This document shows positions 33,822 to 46,652 of a stretch of DNA of 64,000 nucleotides, in pieces (within the stretch, counting starts at the first letter, position 1; each line of letters begins with the position of its first letter). The position numbers and the translations under genes were made by a program. This DNA is from Ulva prolifera (taxonomy: Eukaryota; Chlorophyta; Ulvophyceae; Ulvales; Ulvaceae): the NCBI GenBank assembly GCA_023078555.1, contig CM041202.1, positions 2,228,022 to 2,292,021 of the forward strand. The letters are read 5' to 3'. The notes under the pieces were generated by a model. It was not told the DNA's origin. It saw only the letters and a program-made list of their open reading frames with translations, and searched no databases.

Positions 33822-35908
33822 ATTATGTCTCCCCATGCAGGCAGGGCGTGTGCACATGTGGTAACAGTGGTATCTCCAGCTGATTCAAATCATTGATATG
33901 TGAAATCTGAAGTGGGCAGTGCCCCCCAACTGTGTGTATGTGCACATGCATGTGTGTACATTTGAGCTGTAACTGTGGAGCTGCAGCTAGAGTCCTCTGG
34001 ATACCGGAGCCTTCCTGGCTGGAGAGGGCTGCTTGTTGCCGGTGGTTGGCTGTATTCCCACACCTCAGATGTCGAGGCAGGGTGTTTGCTGGCCGTAGCA
34101 TCCTGCAGGACATGTGACCTGCTCGAGGAATGATTGCAGCACGCCAACATGTGCAGCACCTGCACTGCAAACGCTTGGAGTGCGGTGCAGCTGAACTTCA
34201 TGTTTTGGTGTTCACGCTGTTGTTGGCAGAGACCGATTGCGTGAAGCTCACCAGTGCACAGTTGAGCTGTATGCATGCGATGACGACGTGGCGTAAGCGC
34301 CACGCCCTGCAGCTCCTATACAACGCCATCAGCGAACGGGCCGTCTCGACATAGTTCCATGGCCACATCCTTGTTGATGTTGGGTAAGCGCCCCTGTTCT
34401 GGATTCCTCTGCGTGCGCATGGTGCTCACAGATGACGATCCGTCACCATCGTGTGAATGTGCTATCAATGCTGTCGTACATAATCCATGTCCTTCTTGAT
34501 AGCGCCGTATAGCGTCACTTTGCTCGTGCCTGCTGCGATTCTTATTGCCTGCTGCAATAATGCTGCTATGCGCAGGGCAGCTCTCAAAATCTGTGTTGCT
34601 GTCACTCGTTATGAACAAGTCCAACATGCCCTTCGAACTCGCAAATGCGACGGAACCCGCAACATCCATAGTATGATGTCAACATATGTTCTCAACTTTA
34701 GAGGGGTTTCTGGGAACCAGCGGCAAGATGATCACCCGCGCAGAAGTGATCCACTCCGCGGAGGACTGGCGACGACGCGTCGCGACGGCAGCCTGACTGG
34801 GCTCAGCTGAAATCCTCAGTTGTGTCAGCTGAGGCCTTGGAGTGGAGCAGTCGAGGCTGGAACGCCGGCAGCGCGTGTGCTTGCCTGTGGGCGTTGGCCT
34901 GTTACCTGTGGATACTTTGCGTGTATCTTCCTTCCAGCGGCAGGATCACAATTCTGTAGTGGTGAAGGTAGCCTGCGCCTGTCTTAGCTTGGTGGTGGGC
35001 ATATCGAGGCCTGACTGTGGTGTGAGTGCCAGGTATGCAGCCAGGTATGCACAAAATGCTGTTCACTTGCGAGGTGCAGGCCACTCTGGGAAGGGTATAG
35101 AGAGCGGAAGTAGCAGGTATGTTGACATAGCTCTGTTGTGTCCGAGGAATGCTTCCAGGCTGCAGTAGCCTGCAGCCTCTCCTTACTCTGCTCGCACGCG
35201 TTGCAGCGGAGCATACAGCAGCTGTCTGGCCTGTTGGCAAGGCTCATCGAAGCCTCATGGTGCAGCTCTGTGCTGCTTGTCCGCTATCTTAGCGCTGTGA
35301 CTGCGGTTCCAGGCTCAAAGATGTCGACCCTGCGTTCTGCCCATGCTGTCAGGTGGGCAGGATAGCTTATGCCGCCGAGTTGCACATCCAAGCTCTAGCA
35401 CAGTAATTGCACAGGTACTCGATATTTCCATGGATGCCATCTGCAGGTCCCACTCGCCCAAATCGTCCCGTGCCCCAATCCAAGGTTTCTCATCGGGCCT
35501 GCCCACACCCGACTTGCTTTCTCTGGACCAGGATGGACTCACCGTGCTGCTGCTCCATGTGGCAAGTCAGCACTGCCCCAAAGCTTTTGGGGTGCAGCTG
35601 TGGGGCAGGGGCAGCTGCAGTGACGTTTCCGTTGCAGAGCAGCCAATGGTTGGATAACAGTAGCAGCCTCACGCCCATCATGAAGCTCCCTGGTCTCGAG
35701 TTGATCGCTAACCACCACAACCGCAACATTCGACACGAATCGCTATGCATCGCCCATCCCTGCCCAGTGGATGGAACTGGTATGGGCGATGTCTCTGTGG
35801 GTGCTGCGGCGGGGACATCCAATGGTATCACCCATCGCTGCCCAGTGGATGGCACCAGGCTACACAGTGAAATACCGTGGAGCTAGCCTGCCCGGGCGGC
35901 TCACCCGG

Positions 35909-36094
35909 GTGTTGCAGGCAAATGGTGGTTGCTTTGGAAGCGGGTTTGTGGCAAATGATTCCTCGAGACAGACACGCCCAGACTGCTGGAGCTACACGAG
36001 AGTGTTACAGCCAAATGGTGGTTGCTTTGGAAGAGGGTTTGCGGCAAACGAGCCCTTGAGACAGACACACCCAGACTGCTCGAGGTACTTCGTG
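35909..36094 (+). repeat. 93-bp tandem repeat, two copies, in frame
   Basis: Copies start GTGTTGCAG (35909) and GTGTTACAG (36002). The unit is 31 codons, and in one + strand frame both copies read NGGCFG-x-GF-x-AN...RQT-x-PDC. The copies have diverged by about 15%. Whether the frame is translated is unknown. Confidence 0.75.
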
Positions 36095-37383
36095 GGAGCA
36101 GATCTCGTGGACTGCATGTGCCGTGGTCAGCGGCGGCCTTGGTCGCACAGGCACATCTCAGACCCATGGGTAACCACGCACAGGGCCAGCTTCAGGCCCT
36201 CTGCCACACGCCCTACACAGCACCAACAGCCAAGCCACAAGGGATACCTGTAGGCAGGTCCTGGTGCCGGCCTCCTGCACAACACAGACTGCCAAGCCAC
36301 AAGGGGATTTATAACTCTGCAGTTGTAGCCAAGCATAGCGTGGTGTACATGTTGCGAGGTACGGCAGAGGCTGGTTGTATGCGGGCACCGACTACCGTCG
36401 GGGAGGCTCATAGCACCGCAGACCATACGCAGGGGGCTTGTGGCTCTCACCCATGGTGCATCACACTGCAGAGGGGTGGTGTGCATCGTCGTGGTGTGCA
36501 AAATCGCCACGCCGCAGCACCTCAAAGGCCTGGAGCTGCTACACTGCAACTCCATGGCTCCGCACGAGCTGTACCCAAAAACTTGACTTCAAGGTTGGAA
36601 GGGAGTGGATGCCCATACATCCTAGGGCGGCGGTGGCCTGAGCAGGTGCAACCAGCACTGGGTCTGACACTGCCATGAGGACCCTCAAGCTCAAGCAATC
36701 GTGAGTGTATTGCCGGATGGTGGCTGGTGGATGAGGCATGTAGTGGAGGGTTGACAGTGACCTGGTTGTGCATGCATGCATGTGCAAGAGCATGCATGCA
36801 TGCATGCTGTCACACCCCTACCCTGCAGAGCTCTACACGCCATCAGCCTCTCAGAGCTGGAGTCGAGTGGAGCCAGAGGTGTGGCCAGGGTCAGAGGTCA
36901 TGCATGCACAGTGCACAGTGCTCCGTGCTCGTGCCATGCTCAGATTGAGAGGTGTCCAGCAGGCAGCAAAGCTTGAACTGCCGTGGGGGGTATCCTGAGT
37001 TTTCTGGATCTCCACGGAGGTGCACCAGTTTCACAGCTTCAATTGCCAGTTGGCTGTAGACACACCCCCAATCCCCAGCCTGCAGATCAGCAGCAGCACT
37101 GGCAAGGCTGTGGAGTGCTGCCAGGTCGCTGCACAGAGGGCTGCACATGTACAGATCTAGAGGACAGAGGCGCTGGCCCAGCCTGAGCACGGGTTGCGAT
37201 GGTGCATGCTGCCAGGTGATCACATCGGTGTGCTCTAGTGCTCCGAGCTCGAGCGCCCTGCGCGCGTGCTGTCACGCATGCTGCATCTCTGGCCGCCCCG
37301 ACATCAGGTGCGCAATCACAGTGGAGCTGACTGCGCTCCGAGGCCGTGTACACATCGTTCCGCGCTGCGGGGGACGTCGAGCA

Positions 37384-37409
37384 GCTATAGTACTAGCTAG
37401 TACTATAGC
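37384..37409. repeat. Perfect 26-bp palindrome
   Basis: GCTATAGTACTAG followed directly by its reverse complement. Confidence 0.9.
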
Positions 37410-38484
37410 AGCGGCCGCACATGCATGCATATGCGTGCTTGCGCATGCGGAAGGATGGTCCGTGATATCCACATCCTGGGCGTCGTCCTCTCTGTCGAAG
37501 ACGTTCGCTTTCGCGATACCTGGGCGTCGTTCGCCCGGGTGGACCCGGGCTTTTGCATGCGCGTAGTGGTCGAGATAACATGTCGGTGGGGATCGCCATG
37601 GACTTGTGTACACGTATGCGCACGTTGATTAATATTAATCCATTAATGGAGTCGTGACAAACGGAAATGTACATGTGGACAGCAGTGTGCTCCGATGTCG
37701 ACAGTGTCAGCTGCCTGTACGGTTGGTAGGTATGGTGTCATTGCATGACTCGTTGCAGCTGACTGGTGGAGCTCGCTGGGAGGGCCGGGCTCAGTGTTCA
37801 CCCCGGGCGCAAGCTTCCGCGCACCCCACAAGCCACTTCGCACAGCATGCGCGGATTATCGCACCGCGCCTTAGAGCCCACGAACTCTAAGCCGCGCCAT
37901 GCTCCGTCGTGCGGAACGATGGTATATATATACACACTCTGATGCCACAGACGGCAATAATTCAACATTGGTTTCATTATTTTGATTCATCTTCATCGAA
38001 ATCACCAGGAGCGAGCATCTTGCAGCGTTTCCGAACAGGTATCACCTTAGGCCTCAGGACTGCAGCTCAGCAACCGTGCTGCGAACCAAAACGACACGTT
38101 ACCTACGTTTGTTTGCATCGATCAACGGTACGTGCTTCGTTACTTCGATGCCACCTCGGCGCAACAGCGTGTGTGTAATACCCGTACCGATGTGTCTAGT
38201 TGCCCATCCGCAAGCTTCGGTATTCCGAGAGTCAACGGCAGAGTTCACCTGATACGGCGCGGCAGACCTACTCCTGCTTGTATAGTGTCCAACTCGAACA
38301 GCACGCTAGCAGCACGGTTCCCGTGTTACACGTGGCAGACGTCGTTGCTACAAGGGCAAGCCCAACGGTTCAGGCGCACGCACACGGCGGATGGACTTCC
38401 TGAGCCTCGAAGGTCATTGTAGCGACACCATACTGGTAAAAACTGCCGCTGGGTCCGACCTGGAGCTCTGGTTGTGCAGGTACA

Positions 38485-41400
38485 ATGCTCACAGCAGGTG
38501 CCTTCAAGCCTGCCGCCTTGGCCTGTGCGCTGATGCTGTTCTCTGGCACACAAGCGATGGCAGGTGCGATGACTGATGGTCCATATGCATCGATGCCGCA
38601 TCTGTACATGTGTGCGCCATGATATGTACACGTGTAGTACGAGGCTGGGGCTTCAGAACAGCTGCGGTCGCAAGCGCTGGAGCTTGTACCTCTCGCCGTC
38701 TCTTCGTGGAGTCGATGAGAGGTCAAGCGCTAGGATAGCATGCATGGCTCCTGCGCTTCCCTTGTTTAGTGTATGTGTACGGACCCGGCCGCAGCTGTCA
38801 CTCCGAGAACTCCGGAATAGCCGATCGTGTCATGCATGGCGTGTCGAGCGATCGTCGTGGCGTTTGAGGCGCGAATGCCTTGCAACTGCAAGCCCTGCAG
38901 GTGGTGCGATCATGTTGAATCCAGGGTTGTATACGGTGCTAGTTCACGATGAAAGCTCGCGCAGCTAGGCATTACGATGTTGCAAGTACTGCTGATCGCT
39001 ATGTCGCGGCACCTCTGGCCACTGACATGCATACTGCCACGTTAGGCAGGTTCGACTGTTTACATAAGGATTGCAAGACCTGTCCGCCTCAGGTGCAGCT
39101 CCCTATCGCAGTTCTGCGTGAGACAGAAACTGTCTTTCATTTTACTCCTGGCAGGAACATGAACAAGATGCAGTTGCACGTCCGTGTGCTACCGCTCTTG
39201 CGTGGATCGTCGCGTGATACAGCAGAACCGTCGAAGCGCGCAAGCGCGGTTCAGCGCGCCGTCATGACCCGTGATGCATTTGCATGCCGGCCGTCACACA
39301 TGCGTGCACTCGTAGTGCATGCACAGACCACCCGAACCCCCTGCGGGCCGCTCCGCTGGATACGTGATATGTACACAGAACTGTGGCTGCTAGCTACACG
39401 TAACACGAATATCGCGCCTTCTGCCAACGAATTATCCCCGGCTATTTCCCGCATCCTGTGATGATCATCTTACGCTGCAGCTACAGCGGCTAGCCAGGCA
39501 CGTGCACGGCGTGCCCGTGTGCTGCGCACGCCACGTGGCTCGAGGTTTGCACAGCACGCGCGGTGTTGCTCGCGGTGCTTTCTGCCTTGCTCACTTTGTC
39601 CTTGTAACACAGCACGCGCCAGCTCATGCCATCGCGCCGTCTGTGAACTCCGGTCTGTTCGCCCGGATGCAAGCTGCAGCTAGGCTCCTGTATGGCATGA
39701 AGCCGCCCGTGGGAGCCCTAGGCAGCTGTGCATTCACAATGGACGCAGAGTGTGCGCATCATGATGCTTGATCAAGCATTACGATGCACGCCTGACCGTT
39801 CCACAAGCACAGCATGGCGTGGCTGTTAGCGAGGTTGTTGCGTGCGCATTGTGGCTAGAGGTGCTGTGAGCGCGCGTGCAGCGAGGATGTCATGCACTCG
39901 GGCTCTAGAGTAGCCATCGGATCAGCCCTCTTGTGCTCAAACCTCATGATTCTGTCGCAGTCCAACGAGCGAAACGAGCATACTGCGTTCTAGGAGAGGG
40001 ATTGACATGATCTGCAGAACATCATGATGTTCATATGTTTTTTCACATCATATGTTTTTTTTAATGATTATTACATGTTTTCGTTGCTGTGACGGCGTAT
40101 ACAAATAGACCTCACTGGACCTGAATGTGCAGACAGCCCAAAGAAGTCTTCTCAGAGCAGCATTGCAAAGTGCAAGGTCAAGGCGACCAGCAAAGGCAGC
40201 AGCACTGGGACGACCCGAGTCGCCGCTTCCGCGGGTGCGAACCCCCCCTGGATTTCAGCACAGAGCGCGCAGGTTGATCCCGCCCTGGCCTCAGGACCCT
40301 GGGCCGGGAGCTAGGTGCTGAAGGCTTAAGGCCCGACCAGGCCAGGACATGTCTTTGCGGTGCATCATCATGATGCATGATACCTGACAGCACAAGCGCG
40401 TGCATAGTTTGGGACGGCCGTTTGTCATTGGCCAGGCTGAACATCTGTTCGCTACTGGTGTCTAACAATTGTGTGTATGCAGCTGCGGAGGCGACCGCTC
40501 ACATCTGCGGAGGCTCAGGGTCAGCAAGCGCGGCCGCTGTGGCTGAGGCGACCGCCTATGCCGCCGCAGTCGCCGTCGCCGAGATCAGCGTTGACTGCTA
40601 CTTACGTGCGCTAGCCCCCCCCCCCCCCCCCCCCCCCCCCCTTCTTCTACGGCTGGCATTCAGAAAGTATATACCGGTCTATAGACCCAGGGAATCGGGA
40701 TAATTTTGTATGTATGATTCAGCCCGGCAACCCAACGTCGTCGCTCGTGCAGAAGGCAAGGCGTCCGTCAAGATCAACGGCCGCAGCGCCGCGAACGCGG
40801 AGGCGCATGCGTATGCACAGGCATATGCGGAGGCCATTGCGGAGTCGTCCGTCTGCGGCAAGTGCAGTGCTGCCGCCGCCTTTGTCGCGGAGAGCTGGGA
40901 GCACATCTTCCTTGAGGCCGTTGCAAAGGCGGAGCTCGAGCTGTCCGGTGAGACGAACGGCGGCAGTGCCGAGATCCGACAGACCTTGTTTGTTGAGGCT
41001 GTGGAGGAGGCGACTGTTGTCGCCTACGCTGATGTGCGCACCCTTGGCTTCAAGACCAAATGTCTGCCGAGCATACTGAATCATGCTAGACATCGTGTAT
41101 GAAGCACTGCTGTGCGGCCGCCCGTGCTGAAACACCGGGTGCCGGCCTTTGGGTGCGCTATGGGTATGTGGCCACTTGCGGCTGCAGCTGTGCATGTCCG
41201 CCAGGCCTGGCTGAAGAATGCAAAGCACCAATCATAATCCGGGACTTCCGCTGGCTACACATGTTTGGCATAGTGTGGAAGGGTGTTTGGTGTGGCTGTC
41301 ATTCTGCTGCCGAGAGGCGCTCCAGAAGACAGCGCAGGTTTTGTACAGAACGACTCGGAAAAGCGGAAGCGGCCGTGCGGAAATGCTGCGCGAGTGCGTG

Positions 41401-42633
41401 CAGGTGCTGGCAACGGCCAAGGCGAGCGCCGACGCGGGCTGCGATGTTACCATCCTTGGCGAGGTGGCCACCGGCGACGAGGACGACCTGAACGTCGTGT
41501 CGTGCGAGATCACGGCGGTCGGCACAGACAACAACATCATGAAGGACGCCGTCGCGGAGGCCGTTGCGGAGGCCGCCGCGTATGCATGCGACGGCAAGGC
41601 GGATGCCCAGATCGAGCTTGCTGCAACAGTGTGCCCCCTCGGCCCCCTACACAGGCCCCTAGCCCCTTTCAAGGCTTCGAACATGTGGTGTTGTGACAAG
41701 CCAATGCTTGCCCTGATCCAGCAGCAGATCTGTCAGCCCGCCGCTTGCATGTGTCTATCTCTTTTGCTAGCTGCCAATTCAATTATTTATCGGTGCGGGT
41801 GATCGCGAGCGCGAGCGCTGGTAGAGGGGACAGCGTGCCCCGGTCTCTGACAATCCATGTCAATTGAGCTCACGCATGAGTGGCATGCAGGCGTATGCCG
41901 AGGCAGTCGCACACGCGATCGCGGAGATCGGCATCAGCTGCTACGTCGAGGGCAAGGGCATTGCGTGCGCGTACGGCGCGGCTGACATCAAGACCGTCGC
42001 AGAGGCGACCGCGACCGCGTTTGCCCGTGGCTACGCCGAGGCCATCAGCGACTGCGGCAAGTGCTCCGCCTCCGTCGAGGCCATCGCCGAGGCCGTGTCC
42101 AGCGTCATCGTCAAGGCCTACGCCGAGGCCTACAACGAAGTCTGCCTCGGTGCGCCCCGCCCGCCCCCCACGCTGCGTGCTGTGCTGTGTGCTATACCGA
42201 GTGGCGCGTGCTGCGCGTCATGCTCTGCATGTATTGACGGGCAACCCTGGATGCGTGGTGTCGCGCCAGACTGGCTGTTCTGACCCGAGCGCGTGCATGC
42301 GTGCGTGCAGACTCCGGCTACTTCTACGAGATCGAGCTCGTGGAGGTCATCAACAAGGCAACGATCACCGCGGTCGCCGAGGCGTTCGCGAGCGCCGTCG
42401 TGAAGGATGGTGAGTGTGAGGCCGTGGGCGAGGCCGGCGCCGAGACGATCGTCTGCGAGGACTGCGTCGCCAAGCACCGTCGCTGCGGCGGCCATGGCTT
42501 TGACAAGGTCGTTGGCTGCTGCGACGAGGGCTACTCGTGCTACAAGAAGTCCAAGAGATCCCGCTGGATGACCTGCTCCAGCGACAAGTCGTTCTTCGTG
42601 GACCGCTGGGTCAAGCACGACTGCGAGGCGTAG
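38485..42633 (+). CDS. Gene C: secreted Ala-rich, Cys-ladder protein with 8-Cys C-terminal domain
   Basis: Six exons: 38485-38563, 40483-40605, 40753-41033, 41404-41628, 41891-42149 and 42311-42633, predicting 429 aa. The first exon lies far upstream but encodes a typical signal peptide (MLTAGAFKPAALACALMLFS, then GTQAMA), ends in phase 1 and has the same length (79 nt) as exon 1 of gene D. Exons 3 (281 nt) and 4 (225 nt) also match D exactly. Cys modules are HICGG...VDCY, SVCGKC, three Cys in exon 4, ISCYVEGKGIACA and SDCGKC. Introns 5 and 7 of A and D are missing; intron 6 is kept. The 8-Cys domain is the most divergent (C-x2-C-x6-C-x10-CC-x5-C-x11-C-x15-C, WMTC) and has no Pro linker. Intron 2 begins GTGCGCTAG followed by 27 C. 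The function is not recognised; secretion is well supported. Confidence 0.8.
39563..39612 (-). repeat. Dispersed repeat, reverse copy in intron 1 of gene C
   Basis: Read on the - strand it begins TGTGTTACAAGGACAAAG, then AGCAAGGCAGAAAGCACCGC, close to the copies at 10784 and 46571. Its length before divergence is about 50 bases. Confidence 0.7.
40021..40085. other. AT-rich island inside intron 1 of gene C
   Basis: A sharp AT-rich patch with T runs and a repeated CATATGTTTTTT motif in an otherwise GC-rich intron of 1.9 kb. It may be an insertion remnant. Confidence 0.4.
40615..40641 (+). repeat. Poly-C tract (27 C) at the start of intron 2 of gene C
   Basis: The donor is C|GTGCGCTAG and the C run starts at intron position +10. 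It is on the coding strand. Confidence 0.9.
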
Positions 42634-44451
42634 GTGCCGCGCAGCACGCACAGCATGCGTAGCATGCACAAAGGGGGAGTGGAGGGGGGCTTTGGCGTGC
42701 ACGGCGCGTGGCTGAGGGGTGTGTGCGGTGCGCTGGGCACCGCCGTGCCGCGTGAAGCCTTCATGAGGTGATGGGTAGATGGCAGACGGCTGGAGCAATG
42801 GCGTGACGCGGCACGGTGATGTATACTATGCAGTCTGGGGGGGGAGGGGGTGATCTGGCCGCCGGATTCGACCCGAGGCTTCGACGCTTTCATGGCGTGA
42901 GGCCGAGTTGATGATTGGATCGGGGCCCCGCATCGCGGCTGGGCACAGTGCTCCGCGGCGCGGGGCCCCGATGCCGGTACGCGCCCCTCCGTGACACTCC
43001 AGAACGGCACGGCCACCGCCCGGGCCTGCTGCACGCTGGCGCCTGCTGCGCTGCCATTCCCGGGCCTCCACTTGCGCTGGCTTGTTGCGGTGGCGGCGGC
43101 GCGTTGCCGGTCTGGTGTCTGGTGGGGTGGGTTACCATGCATGCGCGCCACGCCGGTCTTTTGTTCCGCAGGCGGCGCATGCACGTGCTATGCAAGGGCA
43201 GTTGCGGAGCAGGCGCGTCCGTACCGGTCATGGGGGGTAAACATCCACCAGGTGCACGCACCTGTGGAGAGGCATAAGCTGGCGCCGGTGGGCGCACCGG
43301 CAGCCGTAGTTGATAGCATAGCGCCCGAGTGTACAGATGAGTTCACAGCGGGCACGCCTTTCCTATTCGTGCCCGGGCCGCGCTTTGGCTGCGCCTGTAG
43401 TTACAGCATGCGCAGCGCAGCGCCCGGCGGGCGTTCGTGCAGAGGCTTTCGTGCCCTTTGCGGCTGTGTACTTTCCCTGAATTCCCGGGGTGTGGCAGGT
43501 CCATGCAGCAACGTAGCTGTGTGGACTGCCGTGTGTGTGTGTGTGTGTTACGTTTGCATTGGCATGACGGCTCGCTCGGCAGAACGTGACCAGTCCAGCT
43601 ATAGCAGCTGTGTTCGAGTTGGGTTTGCAGGTGTGGTGCTGAGTGCAGGTGTAGCTCGGCTCGTGGAGCGCCTGTCCATAATGCATTTCCATTTAGGGAA
43701 GTCTTTCCTTTGCAGCGTGACTGCTTTTACTGTGTGCTTTCGCCTACGTCTAGGGAAGGAGTTGCCTCTGCATGGCGTGTGTGCGATGCATGCATGGCGA
43801 AGAGTGGTGGTGAGGGTGTGGGGGAGGGGACCGGGATGTGGTGGCAACTGGGGCTGTCTTCAGCTGGGGCTCAGGCTTCCACTGGCAAGATTTGCTGGCG
43901 TGAGATGATGCTCTGGCTGCATTTGTCTTATATCGAATATTGGAGGCATGCAGGGTGCTTGGTGCTCTGCTGTCTCGGCTATACAGGAGATCGATCGGCC
44001 TGGATGTAATTGTGTTAAACGTGTGCGTAGCTGATATGCACAGTGCCCGTCTCGCACTGTCGAGATTCAGCCTGGATGTAACTGCGTTTTGATGTGGTGT
44101 GCTCTTGAGCCTGTACTGCTATTGTCTGAAACCCTCGTCAAACAGAAGTGTTTGTGCCCAACATTTACAGTGCCACCCGCCGAGTAGATCTCTCATCGTT
44201 CTTGCCTTGTACAACTTTACCGGCTCTGAATTGACCCTCCGAACGTGGCATCTGGGTTTGGTAAGACACACTCGCCACACATGATCGTGAAGAGCCCCGG
44301 CACAGAGTGCCGTGTGCACAGTCCCACAATTTGGCACATACTGACTTTGGCACACGTGCACGAATGCACGAATGTAACATTGAGTGGAGCATTGCTCGCA
44401 GTGCCTCCGACAAGCCGGCAGCCACGTCTGTAGTACTGGCAAGTGCACCAG

Positions 44452-44479
44452 CCACTACAGGACAGCTGTCCTGTAGTGG
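44452..44479. repeat. Perfect 28-bp palindrome
   Basis: CCACTACAGGACAG followed directly by its reverse complement. Confidence 0.9.
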
Positions 44480-46570
44480 TGCTAGCGCTTGACCAGCAGC
44501 TGCTGAAAGAGTAGCAGAGAACCATTCTGCGATCCTCGGACCAGATGCAGTTGCTCAGGCACGTTGAGCACGCGTCAGGCATGCCTCTACCTACCTGTCG
44601 GGGTCCTAAAAACATAGGCTGTCGTTGTACACCCGGCACGCACCCTGCAGTGCACCAAGAGCAGCATATGCCACTGCTCACTACAGCAGTGTATTCTTCG
44701 GGCATGGTGTTGTACGTTCTTAAGTTAGTCAATAGTTGATGAACGTTCTGGATTGGGAGTTCTGTTTACTTCTCATTCTGTATCGCACCTTGACGTACAC
44801 TGGACACCGCAGCACAGCACGCGGGCCGGCATATGCACGCTTTGCAGAGTCGGCGCTCAAACAACTAGCAGCTATAGTGTACGGAGACGCCGTGTTTGTA
44901 GAGATGCCCCTAGGCCTGCCCGGCAATGCGCTTGCACGTGTGCGCTAATCCAATCCCCCCAGCACGGTTGGACACCTCGTGGCCAGGAAGATGGCACAGA
45001 TTGAGTACAGACTGCGTGCCATACTGCGGCGGCGCCATGCCCTGCCCTGATGTCCCTTCCAAGCAAGCTCTCCCCGGTCCGTGTTCAAGGCAGCCTGGGC
45101 CCGGAAGTCAAAGCTCACCAGCAGAGATTATCAGAGGGCTGTTGCCAGCACGCAACGTTGGTTAACCCTCCCCCTCAGCCTACACTGTGTACTCTGATTC
45201 TGGCGCACGTTGTGTACATATCTTCAGGACCCGGGTAGCCACTGTAGCCATGGACGCGCAGAGGCCACGATGCCCCCCGGACACTCCGACTTCCCGCCGT
45301 GGGGCCCGGAGGCGCACAGATGGAGAGTGTCTGTACACGCACGTGCATGTGACACACGTGCGGGTGAGCGCTGAGACTCGTGATCGCGTCCCTGCAGACA
45401 CACTGCCATATATATCACTGATATATACCACCGGTACGCACGATGGGGCCCAGCCTGTTCAGCGGTGGCTAGAGGTGGGTCAGTCCCCGTGCCCGATTTG
45501 CCGGGGCTGTCACCTCACAAGGATCCTCGAGATCCAGAAAGTATCATTGTTTAGGAACCGATCGCGATGTCTTGACACTGCGCAGCTGCTAGAGCTAGCA
45601 TGCTGTCATGCGTACTGCGTATGCACCTTAAGCAGGCGTGCTGCATACGCGCTTTAAGCTTCAGCAATATTGCACGGATCCCTTGCGACCCTGCTGAGGT
45701 GCCGGCAGATGCGGCCGCTCTGAGCCACACATGCAAATGTACAGTATATGCACGATGCACTATGCATACATGCATGCCATGAAGCGTTCTTTGGTGCCGA
45801 GCCGAGCGGAGCCGGGATGGGTCGGGCAGCAGTCTCCATGCTTATGGTACTACTCGTGCAGGGCTGCTGATGTCAGTCCCAGTGGGCCCCACCTCAGGTC
45901 CCAATGGGACTGAGCTCAGCATGGATATCCATATGGGATAATACTGTGCGCCTCCTGCCAGCCTGGCATGCATGGGTACCTGGCATGCATGGGGCCACTC
46001 TGGCGAAAGTCACGGTGCACTGCACCAGGCATCACAAAGAAACATCCTGCAAGCTGTGGCTGCGGTGCGTTGCAAGCCCCATGGAGACAGGTCACGGCTT
46101 CAGTGTGTATGTATGGATACACGTATGACCACATTATTGTGCTTTGTTCTTGTGCAGTATACTGGAATTCCGTTAACGGTCCGGATGTCGCCGTGGTACC
46201 TGCCATGAGAGCACAGAAATTTGTCCTTCTCAAGGAACTGTACTTCACAAGCTGGGGCTTAAGTATACTGTGCTATGTTGACATCTCCCAAGCAGTCTTG
46301 ATGTGCTCGGCTCAGCATATGTCGCATGCAGAGTCCACAGTGAGAGTGGAATGTCCTGGCCTCAGATCTAGAGTTTGGAAGCCAGGAACAGACAGCGGGG
46401 TCCTGGGGTGTGGCTGCAGCGGCTTGGATAGTCACATCGATGGGCACATGCTGCCGGAACTGCTCAGCTGAGCCGAGTGGGTGTGCATTCATGCATGGGC
46501 AGCTCACAGTGAGCTGTAGGGTGTGCCCAGAGGTGGCTGGCCCCAGAGCAGGCTCCGGGAAGGTGCTCTG

Positions 46571-46652
46571 TGTGTCACAAGGACAAAGCAAGCAAGGCAG
46601 GGAGCACCGCGAGCAGCGACCAGGGGAACCGCACACCACTCAACAAGCCACA
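46571..46652 (+). repeat. Dispersed repeat, full copy
   Basis: It begins TGTGTCACAAGGACAAAGCA and matches the copy at 10784-10865 over about 80 bases with few differences. In one frame both read C-[YH]-KDKASKAGSTASS, so the unit may derive from a coding part of a mobile element. Confidence 0.7.

Larger units (their letters stand above)
31111..38484. other. Repeat-bearing intergenic region between the relic and gene C
   Basis: No gene is supported. It holds a 52-bp perfect palindrome, two palindromic-family copies, a 17-G run (33805-33821), a 93-bp in-frame tandem repeat (35909-36094) and a 26-bp palindrome (37384). Frames such as 35771-36253 (+) and 34316-34669 (-) remain open but show no domain. 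Confidence 0.4.

Noticed and set aside
34316-34669. 117-codon - strand frame
   Set aside because: Composition is fairly protein-like, but no motif, splice context or homologue supports it.
42991-43908. 305-codon + strand frame after gene C
   Set aside because: Cys/Arg/Val-rich shadow composition with TG repeats inside; more likely 3' flank of gene C.
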